From the NCBI GenBank assembly GCA_947561395.2, contig OX387187.1, positions 38,359,829-38,423,828 on the forward strand: DNA of 64,000 nucleotides, given 5' to 3'. Positions 1-12,900 of the stretch are shown here, piece by piece. The DNA comes from Buxus sempervirens. Its lineage: Eukaryota; Streptophyta; Magnoliopsida; Buxales; Buxaceae. The notes under the pieces are model-generated. The model did no database searches and had not been told where the DNA came from. It was given only the letters and a program-made list of their open reading frames with translations. The translations under genes were made by a program, and so were the position numbers. The stretch's first letter is position 1. Every line of letters begins with the position of its first letter.

Positions 1-1540
1 GTCTTGTGTGAAATTAGAAGCTAAAACAGGGACTCTTTGGTCCCTGTTTAGTCATTGCATGAGTCACAAGTGGGAGAGAACCATCTCCCAGATCCCCCCT
101 CCTTCTCAGTTGTAAAAGCTCCCAAAAGCCCGAGTATTGGGGATGTCCTTTACTACTTGAACCAACATGGGCCTTCACAAAGGCCCATAAAGTCCTAGCA
201 CCCTCTTGGGAGGTCTAAAAAGGCAGCCCACCCAAAAAATCCCAAAAAACCATGTTTCTAGGTTGATCCAACAACTCAGGTCGGATCAACATGGTTTTCT
301 TTGTAGCCGATCATCATGGTTGGAAACAAGTAGCTTTGTTTGTAGCCGACATATGAGGTCAGCTACACTGTTGAAATGCCAATTTCCATATTTTGTGATA
401 TTGTGCTATTTTTGTGCTTTGTTTGATCAATCCTGATGAACCAACATTGTTTCTAAGTCAACCAGAAACCCAAAGGGGGTCATAGAGCAATCCGGTTCGA
501 TTTGATTTCAAGTGGGCCTTCCAACGGGGCCCACTAAGCCCGACAAGTTTACTTTTGCTAAACAAAGTTAACCAAATTGATTTAATGGGCCAAACCTATT
601 GGAGGCCCACCAAAGCCCACCTTGGGGCAGGCATGTTTAGTTTAAGTTGAGGTTTGACAGAGACCAAGGGCTAGGCCTGCCGGGCCCACTATGCCCACTG
701 AGCCCAACAAAGGTTAGGGTTTCCAAACCCTAACTTAGGAAGCTTTGGGCTTCCAAGCCCAAGTAAAGGGCCCAAAGCCCAAGGCCTAGCCCATTTTGGC
801 ACAGTTAACCAAGATAACTCAAAATCACTTGGCAACCAATGGTGTGGCCCGCTCAAGGGCCCACGAAGCAATCCCGGCCCACTTGACATGAAAATCATGT
901 AAAATCCCAAATTGAACTTTAGAGTAAAAACAATTCATTGAACCAAACCCCAAAGGGCCTCTCAGGCTAGACTGAGGCCCACCAGGGGATATGTGGGCTT
1001 AACCAAGCCCATCAAGGAGTCCGTGGGCCTTCCAACAGGGCCCACCCCACCAAACCCAGATCACTTTAAATAAAGAAGATAAAATCAAGAAAAGGGACCC
1101 ACACCACTTGGGCCGTCCCACAAGACTCAATCAAATGTGCATGCCAAAATAGGAATTGAGTGAGTAAACCAGAATTGACTCAAACCAGGGAAACCTATGG
1201 GACCCGTCGTCCGACAAGGTGGATTGGGGTGTCTACGAACTTCCTCATACCACAACCAAGAACATACTTAGAATCTCAAGCCGCAAACCAGTCCAACAGA
1301 CAAACTTAGGCACCCAGGTGTCCGCCTGCATCCCATCAGGTGGTAGCAACTCCAACCTTCCCTTTTTACCCTCCCAAAGGCACGCACGAGAATCCGTGCG
1401 CCCCGCCGTGTGCAATTTTCACATGCGCACACCCAGGAATAAAACCAAGCGGACAATTAATATCATTCCTAGCAATATCAGGGCATTACACAAAATAATA
1501 AGAACTATCCTATAGTTTTGGGGTTGGATTTCATAATGCC
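1..1540. other. Gene-free, GC-richer repeat-like block
   Basis: No conserved coding sequence is recognised. The stretch is richer in G and C than the rest of the window and is crowded with short words such as GGGCCCA, AAGCCCA and TGGGCC, many in both orientations. A short perfect inverted repeat of telomere-like sequence (GTTAGGGTTT, two bases, AAACCCTAAC) sits near 712-733. The composition suggests a dispersed repeat, but no terminal repeats or protein domain was found, so the family is left open. Short open frames here show no family motifs. Confidence 0.4.
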
Positions 1541-2940
1541 ATTTTTTATTTTTCTTATAGTTATAAAACAACTAAATCCCAACATAAATGATACTTAGCT
1601 TCTCCCTAGAGATAATCTTCCTCTTTGTGGATAAAATCAAACCTACCCATTTAATGTCAGCAAACGCAATTTAAAAAAACTGTTTAATAAGTGAAAAAAA
1701 ATTAAGTACTAAATCAAGCATTGAAAACACAGTGAAGATTGATTATGCCCAGAAATGAAGGACCCCTGCATTGACCAATTTGAATTGAGTTCTCTTTTTT
1801 TTTTTTTGGTAGTAAGTTTGAATTAACTTACTATACGAACTACACCATGCAGGCCCCTATTTGTTTACTATGAGTTAATTTATTTGTATTTGGTCTTCTA
1901 GGGGTTTTTTTAGATTCTACATTAAATCCAAAGATTGAAGAATGAAGGATTGGAAGTTAGTTTTTTCAAATGAGAAAATTATTCATGATCATGTAGCACT
2001 ATGGGCTATGGTGATCAATTTAATGCAGGGGGATCCGAGACTGATGATGCTGAACTGTCAGATTGCACATTGATGGCGTTGAAATACCATGAGTTGGCAT
2101 ATCATTGCAAAGGCAGGAAGTGATTGTGATATCTTTCTAATTGGGGTAGTTTTGAATGCGTTTTAGTATTTTGGCCATAACTTTGGCTACGGGTATCGGA
2201 ATCACGCATATGACCCCAATTCAGAAAGCTAATTCCGACGCGCACGCCGTGGATACCCACTTAAGTCAATGTGCATCTTTTCCGACCTCAAATTCTGCTG
2301 TTGTCCCCTCCGAATAACTATTTTTAGTTATTTTTTACTATTTCTGGTAATATTTCGTTTGTCAATTAGGAAGTGATTTTAAACCTGATTTGGGCCAGCT
2401 TTTTCACAGGTTGCTTATTTTATTCTGTATTTCATTTAGACATGCTTTAGGGGATTTTGCCGTTTTTAGTAACTTTCCAATACAGACGATTTTTGGCTAT
2501 AAAGTCCGGTTTGTGGACTGATTTTAGTATTAGTTGATTAAATAATATTCAGTTGAATCTCAGAGACGATTTTTCTATGTTTTTTTGGGCAAACTGTTTA
2601 TGTTCTTCCCTGTGAATTATGTGTTCGAACTAGCCTGCAAAATAATCGCTATTCTGTCCGGCGTCACTATTCCACCAAGACCTTTAGTGCTCCAAAATTC
2701 TTCTTTCTACAACACAAATTACTTGCTTTTACAAAGTACAAACATCCTTCAAAGGATTTGTGCAAATTTGAGCTTATCCGGCATCACACATATGTTCGTT
2801 CTCTTTAGTTATAAGCAGTATCCTTTTTGTACAACCAAATTCCCTTCTATTAGGCTTCACACAATTGAACACAATTGATTCATTGAATGGTGTTTTTCCT
2901 TCTTGGGCAAATAGATTTCATTGGCTCTTCGAAAATGGTA
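1541..2940. other. Intergenic DNA, no gene seen
   Basis: AT-rich sequence with a poly-T run near 1795-1808 and no recognisable gene. The part from about 2155 to 2880 has a different texture (fewer homopolymers, more GC) and resembles repetitive non-coding DNA. No paired terminal repeats or protein remnants could be identified, so it is not named. Confidence 0.35.
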
Positions 2941-2942
2941 TT

Positions 2943-3179
2943 TGGTGAAGATGATTGGAGTCAGCTTGGCCCAGAGCAACTAATGATGGATATAAAGTGT
3001 CATCCATTTTCCCTTTATTTTTTTTGGGTTTGTCCATTTCTTTCTTTATCATTCATTGGCTCTTTCAAAAGGGTGTCTGCAAAGAGCCAATGAGTGACAA
3101 AGTAAGAAAATGGATAACACTTTCATATCCATCATTACCTAATATGGGCCAAGCTGCGCGCCCTCAATCATCTTCACCT
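2943..3179. repeat. Long imperfect inverted repeat (hairpin)
   Basis: The left arm (about 2943-3066) and right arm (about 3080-3179) are reverse complements over most of their length. Shared blocks, in order from the outside, are GGTGAAGATGATTG, CAGCTTGGCCCA, TAATGATGGATAT, ATCCATTTTC and CATTGGCTCTTT. The loop is about 13 bases. The left arm carries an extra T-rich insert of roughly 25-30 bases. A transcript across this region would fold into a stem of about 100 bp. It could be a foldback miniature transposon or a young small-RNA hairpin locus; sequence alone does not decide. It ends about 330 bp beyond the CAT stop codon. Confidence 0.6.
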
Positions 3180-3506
3180 ATCCTCAAGGCACAAAGGAGT
3201 TTGTTGTTGACATCTTGTTGCACATATGATGGTGATATCACCATGAAAGAAATAAAAATGAAAGAGAGAGTGCAAGAAAACAAAATAAAAGATCAAAAGC
3301 TATCTATATATCTCTCTTTTGTTCACGCGCGCTATTCTTTGTTTTTTCGCTTTTTCTTTAATGCGATCTTCCATATTTTCTTCCATGAGAATTCCCTTTT
3401 GCTTAATAGGAATTTCATGAGATCTACATTGACTGAGACTGACAACCCCTCCAGAAAAAAGTAAGAGAAAGAAGGAAACATAACAAAGTTCAAACTTCTC
3501 CCGTGA

Positions 3507-6500
3507 TCAAGGTACTTGGATTTCGTACTTAGTTTGTTGAGTTGATGGAGTTGGATTCTCCCCATTAACATTCATCCCCATCTCTTCTGCTTTGAATGTT
3601 GAGTGAACACCATATAGGACATAGAATAAGGTTACCAAACAAGCCCAGACCCCAAATCTTTGGAATGAGAGCTTCTTAAGTGTGGTCGTGAGGAACACAT
3701 TTAGGAAGATTGAGGCTGCAGCTGGCCATGGCATGAATGGCACTGACCATTCAGTAGGTCGGCGAAGGCAAGGTACCTTGTAGTGAAAAAATGCTGTGAT
3801 GGTGACCATGGCCCCACCAAATAATGCTAGACCCCACCATTGTTGCTTCAGCTTCCACGATATGGAGAAGCCAACTGAGTTCAATGAAAGGAGTAACAGG
3901 AAGAAGAGAGTAGGCCATGGGTTACTGGTGCCAGTTATCACATATCGGCGATAGATAAGCGCATTTGCCACCAGATAGAATACCAGGAGTGTTCCAATGG
4001 AGATCATTTCTATCACTATGTCGAGGTCTGTGAAGAGTGCAATGGAAGCTGTGCAGATCCCTACATCATGGAAGAGCAAAAAGATTCAAAGGGTCTCTCT
4101 CGCTCTCTCTCTCTCTTTCTTATTTATTTTGCAATTTTTGTATGTGCCAGCATTAGTATATCCAAAATTGTTTTAACAATGTCGAACTATAATTTTTCAA
4201 AAATTTTGAGGAAAATAGGTTGGGGATAGAACTGTGACTGTGATCATTAGATGGAGGAAATTTTGATTGTAAAATTGAAGTTTATATATGTTGAAAGCCC
4301 GAAAACACATAAGAGGAGGGGCCTCAACCTTAAAACCTAGGCATTAAAGTGAGGGAAGTCCATCTCTTATATGGTGGGTGAAACAATGGTGAATTCGTAA
4401 TGTGGGACAAATTCCAACAATATATTGCATATTTAAGGAATTAACTACCTTCATCTTCAAAGACATATCAACCATTAGCTTCGGATATGTATGAGCAGTG
4501 TTTCCTTACAATATGCCTTTCTTCTTCATGAAAAAGTAAATTAAAAAAATTAATCAATTCTTAAAAGATCAAACCAAACAGCCATTTTCACATGATTTCT
4601 CATGGAAAGGAATAACCCATGCATTAACTCCATTATAGTCAATGGATCATAGCATGTCTGAATAGAGCAGAAATTAAAGTTAGATATAGTGCAGATTTCG
4701 AAACCATGATGAACATAAACATTTGTTATCTCCTTATAACACTATTGAAATATGGTTTAAAGGAAATTAAATGAATGAAAAACCTTTTATATGACTAGTA
4801 CTGTATTTCATGTTAAAGAAGCTTGATCTTGACAAATATTTTATATGTAAGTGATTGTAGTAGAACATGAACAAGGTTGTGCCTCTATCTTTTGTATTGA
4901 AGGAAAAATGAGGGAAGACAAAAACTCAAGCAAATTAAAATTTACTGGAAAGGATAAGTCTATTTAAAGGTTATATTTCTTCTTATAAAAGAGAGATTGT
5001 TTTCATTCTCACCATTATTATAAATTTTCTTAAATATCCTTGATTTAATGTAGATGGTAATAAAATAGAGGGATTGGAGAAAATCAATTTAAGCAAATAC
5101 TCACCCAGGAAGAGTGTGGCATTTATGGGAGTGCCTGTAGAAGGATGAACCTTGGCTAACCAGAATGGTACAAGCCGAGCCCTTCCAATAACACACAGGT
5201 ATCTTGCTTGGCCTAGCATGGCAACCAGAAGAGAAGCCACAATCCCCAAGCTTGCACCAGCCCCCACAACATTTCCCATCCATTTCCAGCCCACTGTCTT
5301 TTGGAAAGCCAAAGCAAACGACGCTTTATCCGCTATCTACGAATCATGGGAGAGTGGCTTTTCTTGGAATGGCATATATATTAAAAATTCTATCTAGAAG
5401 ATCATGAATCCTAGTATTACCATCTTAGATTATGCTTTTCTAAGCATCAAATTCTTTTATGGATCAGATACAATCTCTACTTTTACTATACTTGATTGAT
5501 GAGATTGGAACACTGACCTCATTATATGGAACCATCATGCACAAAGATAAGGCCAACAGGCAATAAAGCGTGGAGACAATGAGAACTGACCCAATGATAC
5601 CCAAAGGAAGGCTCTTTGAAGGGTTTTTGATCTCTTCTGCCATGGTTGATACAGAATCATAACCAATATAGCTGAAGTAAACAAATGCTGCTCCATTAAG
5701 AACACCTTTAACACCAAATGGAGCTAGTCCTCTAGGCTTAATTAGATTTGTTGCGCTCCCATTGTGGAAACCAGCAATTACGACAAAACCAAAGAAGACC
5801 ACATGAAATACTGTCATAACAAGGTTCAATATGGAGCTCTCCTTTGTACTGCAATACCAAAGGAAATGTTAATAAGACCACAACCCATTAAAATAAGAGT
5901 CTAGTATTTTATATCCCAGTAACAACTATAATAAGGGCACCAACCTGTTACAAATCTATGATTCAATGACTGCAGTTACTATCAGGCCAATATCAATCAG
6001 TGAGTGCAGATGACTAAATGCAACCACTTACCATGTCCAAACAAAAACTTGGATACCATTAACTTACAAAAGAAAACAAGAAGTAAAACAGCGAAAGGAA
6101 AAAAGAAATTAAAAAATAAAGAAAGGTGGTAAAGAATCAAACCTATAACACAAACAAATAGTGAGAAGAAGAACAAGAGCAACAGCAGTCAGATCCAATT
6201 TATTGTAACCCTTTGCGATTGCAGCCACTTCAATTCTCCATGAGTCTGGATGATTCACTCCAAAGGCAGTGCAGAGATACTCAGTAAAACTTCTTGCCAC
6301 TGCTGCGTTTGAGAGTACATACTCCATTAGTATGTTAGCCCCAGCAAAATAACCAACAAACTCACCTGCAGCACTAGTCCGAAAGAAAAGAGTTAAGGAG
6401 AGGAAATTTTAAGTGAAATGAAGCTAATATACCTGTTAACCATGTGCAACCCAATAAACCAAAAGAAAGAAAATTTTAAAAGAAGGATAGAAGATACGAA

Positions 6501-6905
6501 ATGAGTACTGTTAATACCGAAAGTTACTCTCAAATAACTGAAGGCACCCCCGGCAACCGGAATAGCGACAGCGAATTCGGTGTAACACAAGGAAGAAAGA
6601 AGAGCTGACAGTCCAGCAATGATATATGAGATGAAGACAGCAGGCCCGGATGTCTTGAGGGCCACGGGACCAGTTGTCACAAAAACTCCAACACCTAGCA
6701 TTCCTCCAACACCAAGAGCAACCAAGTCATACCACTGAAGTTTCCTCTTCATGTCTGCACCAGATCTAAGCCTTACGTGGTTGAGCTCTTGTTCTGGAGT
6801 CCATGTAGCTAGCATTCTTTTCCTAAGCCTGTGGGGTGTCTGAGAAAGGGATTTAAGACAGGTGGAGAAGAAAATATGGTTGGGCGAAGGTTGGAGGGTT
6901 CCCAT
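3507..6905 (-). CDS. CAT: Cationic amino acid transporter (CAT family, APC superfamily)
   Basis: Five exons on the minus strand: 6905-6518, 6365-6143, 5848-5518, 5336-5105 and 4060-3507. All introns are GT-AG, the phases close, and the product is 575 aa, matching plant CATs (about 570-590 aa). The chosen start is the ATG at 6905 (MGTLQPSPN); an in-frame TTG at 6914 is part of a TTGCAG that could be a 5'UTR splice acceptor. The chain begins with a basic N-terminus (RLRKRM, then WTPEQEL), then the first membrane segment with the APC-type glycine-rich binding motif GVGGMLGVGVFVTTG. Later landmarks are YTEFAVAIPVAGGAFSYLR, EYVLSNAAVARSFTEYL, FSYIGYDSVSTMAEEI and GQARYLCVIGRARLVPFWLA, followed by several hydrophobic helices (about 14 in total expected). 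The family imports or moves arginine, lysine and related amino acids across plasma or vacuolar membranes. It looks closest to the CAT5/CAT8 type by the RMLATWTPEQEL region, from memory; the subgroup is not certain. Confidence 0.93.
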
Positions 6906-9900
6906 TTCCTGCAATTCAAAGATTTTTTTGGAGTTCTTGCAAAGATTGTGGAGATTTAAATAGACGTTTGGGAGGTGGCTTATAGTATGATAGATTATTC
7001 AAGTGGCCCTAGATTTCAAGAAAAAGTACCTGATTGTCCTGGGATTTCAATGGAATAGCATTTATACCCTTCTATCTCTCTATAAGCTTTTTGGGGAGCA
7101 AAAGGCTATCCATAGAACTGCATGAACAAAAAAAAGTAATAAAGTTCTCAAGAATTTTGAAGTGAAGCTTGTAAGAGGAATCAGTAAGAGAACTTTGACC
7201 TAATCTTTTAGGATTTCCTCATCTGAACCTTTTAGAAAGACATGACAAGCATTCCACATCTTGATAAAGCAACTGATCGATGAAACTTCTTTCCTCGTCT
7301 CAAAGAACAGAAAAAATTGAATCTTGATACAATGTCATAACTGCAGCTGCTGGAGTGGCAATAAATCTTATAAATAGATTAACACCCTAGAGCCCAGAAA
7401 AAGAAAAGAAAGAAAAAATGGAAGGGTGCTTTTGAAGAATTTTTACTTTTTCTTTTTCCTTTTTTTCCCCCTTCTTTTGTATGTTCTGGGTAAGCTTGAT
7501 ATATTTTCACGGGCTACCTTTCGGTTGTTCTTTCAAAGTTTTGAATTATTTTATGCTTTCCAGAACAGAAAGGTCCATCATTTGGGGGAAGGTAGCAGAC
7601 CGATTACTTGATAGATATATAAGCATTGAGCTCAATGATGCATTTATCATACTCGTAACTTCTTCTGGTCTTTGTGCTATATACTAAAAAGGATACCTAC
7701 ATCTTTTGTTGTATTGAGTACTGCATAAAATTTTAACCCACGGAAAAGAGACAGACAGACAAAGAGAGATCTATAGAGAGAGAGAGATTATAGAACTTCA
7801 AGTGTTGCATTTGCAACCAATGATCTCTTTTCAACAACTTGCCAAGATATTTTTATAATCAAAATTCCATTTGTATGAAGAATGACTTCCCACCAGGAAT
7901 AATTTCAAACATATATATGATAATGTTTTACAGTCATAAGCAACTGATTGGAGAATGCGCTTTGACTTATTTTCTTCTGTAATTAAGTATAACAATACCA
8001 TTATTTAAGTTTTCCTTTGACAAGATCCAATCGATTTTTTATCTGAGACTAATGGGTTCTTGGTTCATCACACCATCACCATCACAAATGCACTCCTAGG
8101 CCTTTTTATTACCTCATCCGCCTCTTTCTTTCCTGACCTTTAGGCCTTTCTTTCATTATTAATAGTACATTTCAGCAGTGTGGTATTTGTGTGCACCACT
8201 CTTTCCTGGGATCAAATGTGTATTAGCTGTTATTGCTACTGTTGTTTTTATTATTATATTAGTTGGAGCTACTAGCATTTCATTATGCAGTACTTTTCTA
8301 GTGTCCTAAAGAGAGAAAATGAAGATTATCGACATCTTTTAAGCATTTTAAATTCAAATAATTTCCGAAGGTCTTAGAATTATCCACTTTCTTAAATTAA
8401 CCTGGGCTTGATCTACTTGAGCAAATATCCACTTAATGATCTGTTGAATATCCTAAAAATATTCCTTGAGCAAGTTGATGAAATTCTCCCAATGAAATCA
8501 ACATGGTTTATGGATACGCCTTATTCAATAACAATGACTCAATCGGCCACTGTAGTCTCTGAGTGTAGAATCCACTGGGGATGATGAATGTTGGATCATC
8601 AAAACTCAAAACACTTTAATACCCATTAATGTGGATATTTTGGCTTTTTCACTAAGAATGAGGATATCACTGTACTTTTAACTAGCATAAAGGAGCATTT
8701 TGTGACTTGACTGTAGAGAGCAATGTTAGGAGGAATCAGTTGCAGCAGTTAACAGTTTGATCAGAAAATTAGCAGTATTTAAACACAATTGGATGGAGGT
8801 GCACATCACCACAGTGCGAGCTTATCTCAAACCATCTCTCCTTTCCCCCACCCCCCTTTTTTGGTTCCTTGTTTCTCTGTTGCCTTGGTATCAATGTTAA
8901 GTCAAAAGGGAGTCTCTCTCTTTGGTGCGAATCAAAATCCAAATATTATAGCAGCCATTGGAAAGGATACAAGGCCCACCTTAGATTGTGTAACTCTCCC
9001 AAATCATGGCTTCATCCTTAATTACCACCATGCTCGCATGTCATCCACAAATTGGACCCCATCCTTAGTCTTTTCAACCTATTGTTCAAAAATCATGGAT
9101 GATCCAAAAGCATAAGGTTGAGATTGACTGTTTTTCCACTTGTACATGCACTGGGTCCTCCACTTGTCACCAAGGTATAATCCTTACAGGGACCAGGTTT
9201 CTAGCAATATCCACTTAGATTGCGTCGCTCGTACATATGGCAATTAAGTTCATGAGGCCCGGCCTTGAAAAGGATCTTGAGTACTATCAGATCATTTCAA
9301 AGTGAAATCATCATATTTCTGAAAGTTTAATGGACTAGTGGCAATTGAAATTTCAGGTTAATTAATCAATTGCATTTCATCAGTGACAATCTTTGGATCT
9401 AGAGGATTACTAGATTTATAACTACTACATGAACATTTTAATTAGAGGGAACCCACACCTAAAATATGAACAATTGTGATTAGAACAAAATCAAGAAACC
9501 TGTGACATTCTTGCAATTCAATTGAATTTGTCTTTATTTCATGATTAAATAGATTTAATTCCCACTTGGGCCACTTATATTCTACAAAGAAAGAAATAAG
9601 AAAAACAAAGAAGAAAGAAAGATTCATTTAAGATGTACCCCTTCATTTATATTTTCTTACAGTCACGAGCACAATGCCCGTTCGCTGATAAGGTCTAAAC
9701 ATTGCTTGCAACTTGCTATGGTGGAGGACAATTGCTTATCTCTAGCCGACCTTGACGACCAATCAGTTTTAATTCCATTTGTTTAAACATAGGGATATGA
9801 TAATGTTAATCACTGTTGATAGTTTTGACAACATCTGAAATACAGTTTAAACCTTTTGCTTTGGACTAAAGCATTGAGAATGATTCATTTTCCAAGGTAC

Positions 9901-12900
9901 AAATTAGGATGATGGTGATAAGAATGTCTGTTACCATTAAGATAGAATCAATAAAGCATTTGATGCAGCATTAAGCATATTCATATTATTAAATTAATAA
10001 AAGGAAATAGGAGTGGGAGTTTGATGCTTTTCAATATGATTGGTAGTTAAGTAGAAATCCATAAGAAACAGTGGGAAAGGCAGTTTTATTGATTATCTTA
10101 AGTGGGTCATCCAAATTCCATTGACCTCATTTCTCATCTCTCCACCCTAGTAAGTGTTTGCTACAGTTACATCATATGTTTTATTATGGGAAAGCATTTA
10201 GAAAGAAATATTAGCACCAGACACCATGGCCCAAGGGACCCCCCTGAGGTCATATGTTCAAGAGGGCTTTGCTTTATTTATCAAGAAAAACACTTTTTAG
10301 TGAAAAGATAAAGAGCTAGAAGAGAAAAAGAAGAATAAAATAGTCACCTTTGAAGGAACAGAGGGGCTCTCTTTGAAGGGAGGAACATGGAGAACACTAA
10401 ACTACAAAGTATATTTCTAAACTGTTTCTATAAAGAGTGAAAGAAGAAAGTCCTTATAGGTATATGCGATTATGTCCTACAACTAGTTTAAATAATAATC
10501 ATTATTTAGCTTCTGAAATAATTAATCATGGCGACCATTTTACCTGTCAATCAAAAATAACTATTCCTCATGTTCATGTACACAACACTTATCATGCATG
10601 TATATCTGTCTTAATGATGATATACTTGCCATATAACTTTCTGCTTTCTTGAAATATTCTATGTACAAGGGGAAAGAAGTCAAAACTCGCCCAAACTTAG
10701 CTCTTGCAGTGTGTGAGAGAGAGAGAGAGATTGTCTTTTTTCTATGGAGATTAGCATCAACTTTCACTGTATAAATTAATCGGGTAACATTAATTAGTGA
10801 ACTGTATTTATGTGTATGAGAGTGTGTGTGTGGTGGAAAGGAGTGTGGTGGGAGATAGAGAGAGATTCTAGACTAAAAAAATTCTCAGACCATGACTGTG
10901 TGTTATGGGTAGAACCTGCACTGAGATTAACAATAAAATTTAGATCCAACCCCTTGATTGTAATCTGCATATTACGCAAGCAACCCATGCAAATCTCCCA
11001 CTCATTAAGCGATTGGCATGGATGCATCATAGCAACTCAAGCTTGTCCTCATTTGCTTCCTCTATGCTAATAACATTTTGACAAAGGGCATAGCTTTCCC
11101 TTGGTCTAGTCCTCTCATTCATGAAAAAAGATCCCCATTTGCTCACTGACATGGCTATCTTTTCGGACCCCATATGCATTCAGCAAAAGGCATTATGACG
11201 TTCAAACCTTCAGTGCATGTGATAAGGATAATAAGACACCCTCAGATGACACTCATGGTAGAATATAAAAATGATGGAAAATGACTGCACTTGTTAGGGA
11301 ATGATTATAACTTCATAAGCATTCATTCATTAATATAAGAAAAAGCCACATTTCATGGGAGGGATTAATGGTTGAAAGGTGTAAAGCCAAGGCCTCTCAC
11401 AGTGATATCTTGAAATCCCTTTTCTTAAAGTTGAATCAATGATTTGAATGAGTACAAAGATCATGAGCTTGTACATCCTCACAACTAAAGTGCACACAAC
11501 ATAAAAGAAGGAAAAAAATGGCCAATTGGCACTCTCACAATGACCATTGGCTACAGTAGAAAGTTGAAAATGTTAACATATAAGATCAGAGAACAGCAAC
11601 ACAGAGAGTGGTTCCATGTTCCAGGGCAATTTCAAGCCAAATATCACACAAGACAAAAAAAGACCTCACCAAACTGGACAGAGTTTAATTAAATCTTTGT
11701 CCTTAGAAAATTTTGTTTTGTTTCATAACAAAACATACTTAAGAGATTAATTATAAGAAAGGGGGTCTGCCATTAATGAAAAAGAGATCTGTAATTGGTA
11801 CTGAAAAAATGGAGAACCCACATTGATAAAGTAGCAACCTCGTGACTCATGCGCTACTAAATTTCAGGATCTCTTCCTTCCATGCGCACCATTGCCAATG
11901 GAAAATGATTATTTTGCGTTTCTGCATGACAAACCAATCCTTAACATAGAGCAGGAGATCAAAATTGATGCACAGTTGAAAATACCCTGCAATCATTCCC
12001 TTCAATGTGTCTTCACTTCCGACTGATAATTCGCTGGGAATGCACCTTACATGGAAAGAGAATGTCCACAGCTTCAACTGAAAGGTCACTCTACCTAATC
12101 TGTCTTAACACTTTTCTAGCCTAAAAGAATGGAAGTGTGACTATAACAAACAAAATCTTGAGTCACCACATGAGAATATCTTTGCAAGTTTCCTCCACAA
12201 GTAGAGATGATATACACCAACCCCACTGTAAATAAAATCTCAATCTTTCATGAGCATCAATTAGATTGCCACTTTAACCAACTCATAAAGCTACGGGATG
12301 AAACATTTCCTAAAGTTCTTACCTCATCTGTTTTGACGATTGCCAAAAATTTCAAATAAAGCACGATCGTAACGTCATTATCATTGATAAAATAAAATAA
12401 AAAACATCCTCTACAATCTGCAAACCACCTTTCATGGATGTCATTGTCTTGGGATGAATGGGACATTGTCATGAACAGCTTTTAGTCTTGGAATGAATGG
12501 TTTTGTTGAAGTCCATGCCTGATGAGTATGTCATGGAACTCTGCATGAAATAATGTACATTGAGAAATTCCAACAGCTTACAACAATCTAGCTGACTTAA
12601 TTAAAGGCAAATACCCAATTCACCTCAGCCAGAATAGGGCCTATCTTATTGAACTGCAGTTGCTCCTGACAACAGAAGGAACAGATCTAGATGTTACCAC
12701 AATCCCCATGAAAATATAGCTGGTGGGGTTGGTATCATTGTTTAGTGTTGGACCTGAAAATTTTCATGATTCACAATGTTGATTGATGGGGTCAGCCACA
12801 GCATGATATCAAATCTTTCACTTCTGGAGAAAATTATAGCTTCTGAATTTCAATAGTTCATTCAGAAAAAGATTAGTAGCGCTTGTTTTTCCTCTAATCA

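Noticed and set aside
711-734. Telomere-like inverted repeat as an interstitial telomere
   Set aside because: Only one TTTAGGG-like unit on each arm; too short to mean more than a palindrome.
1219-1515. 98-codon plus-strand open frame in the GC-richer block
   Set aside because: No family motif; lies in repeat-like DNA.
2155-2880. Possible relic of an LTR-type element
   Set aside because: Texture is suggestive only; no paired ends and no protein remnant were seen.
8789-9115. 108-codon plus-strand open frame between CAT and UGLYAH
   Set aside because: No recognisable motif, no supporting splice structure and low-complexity composition; not taken as a gene.
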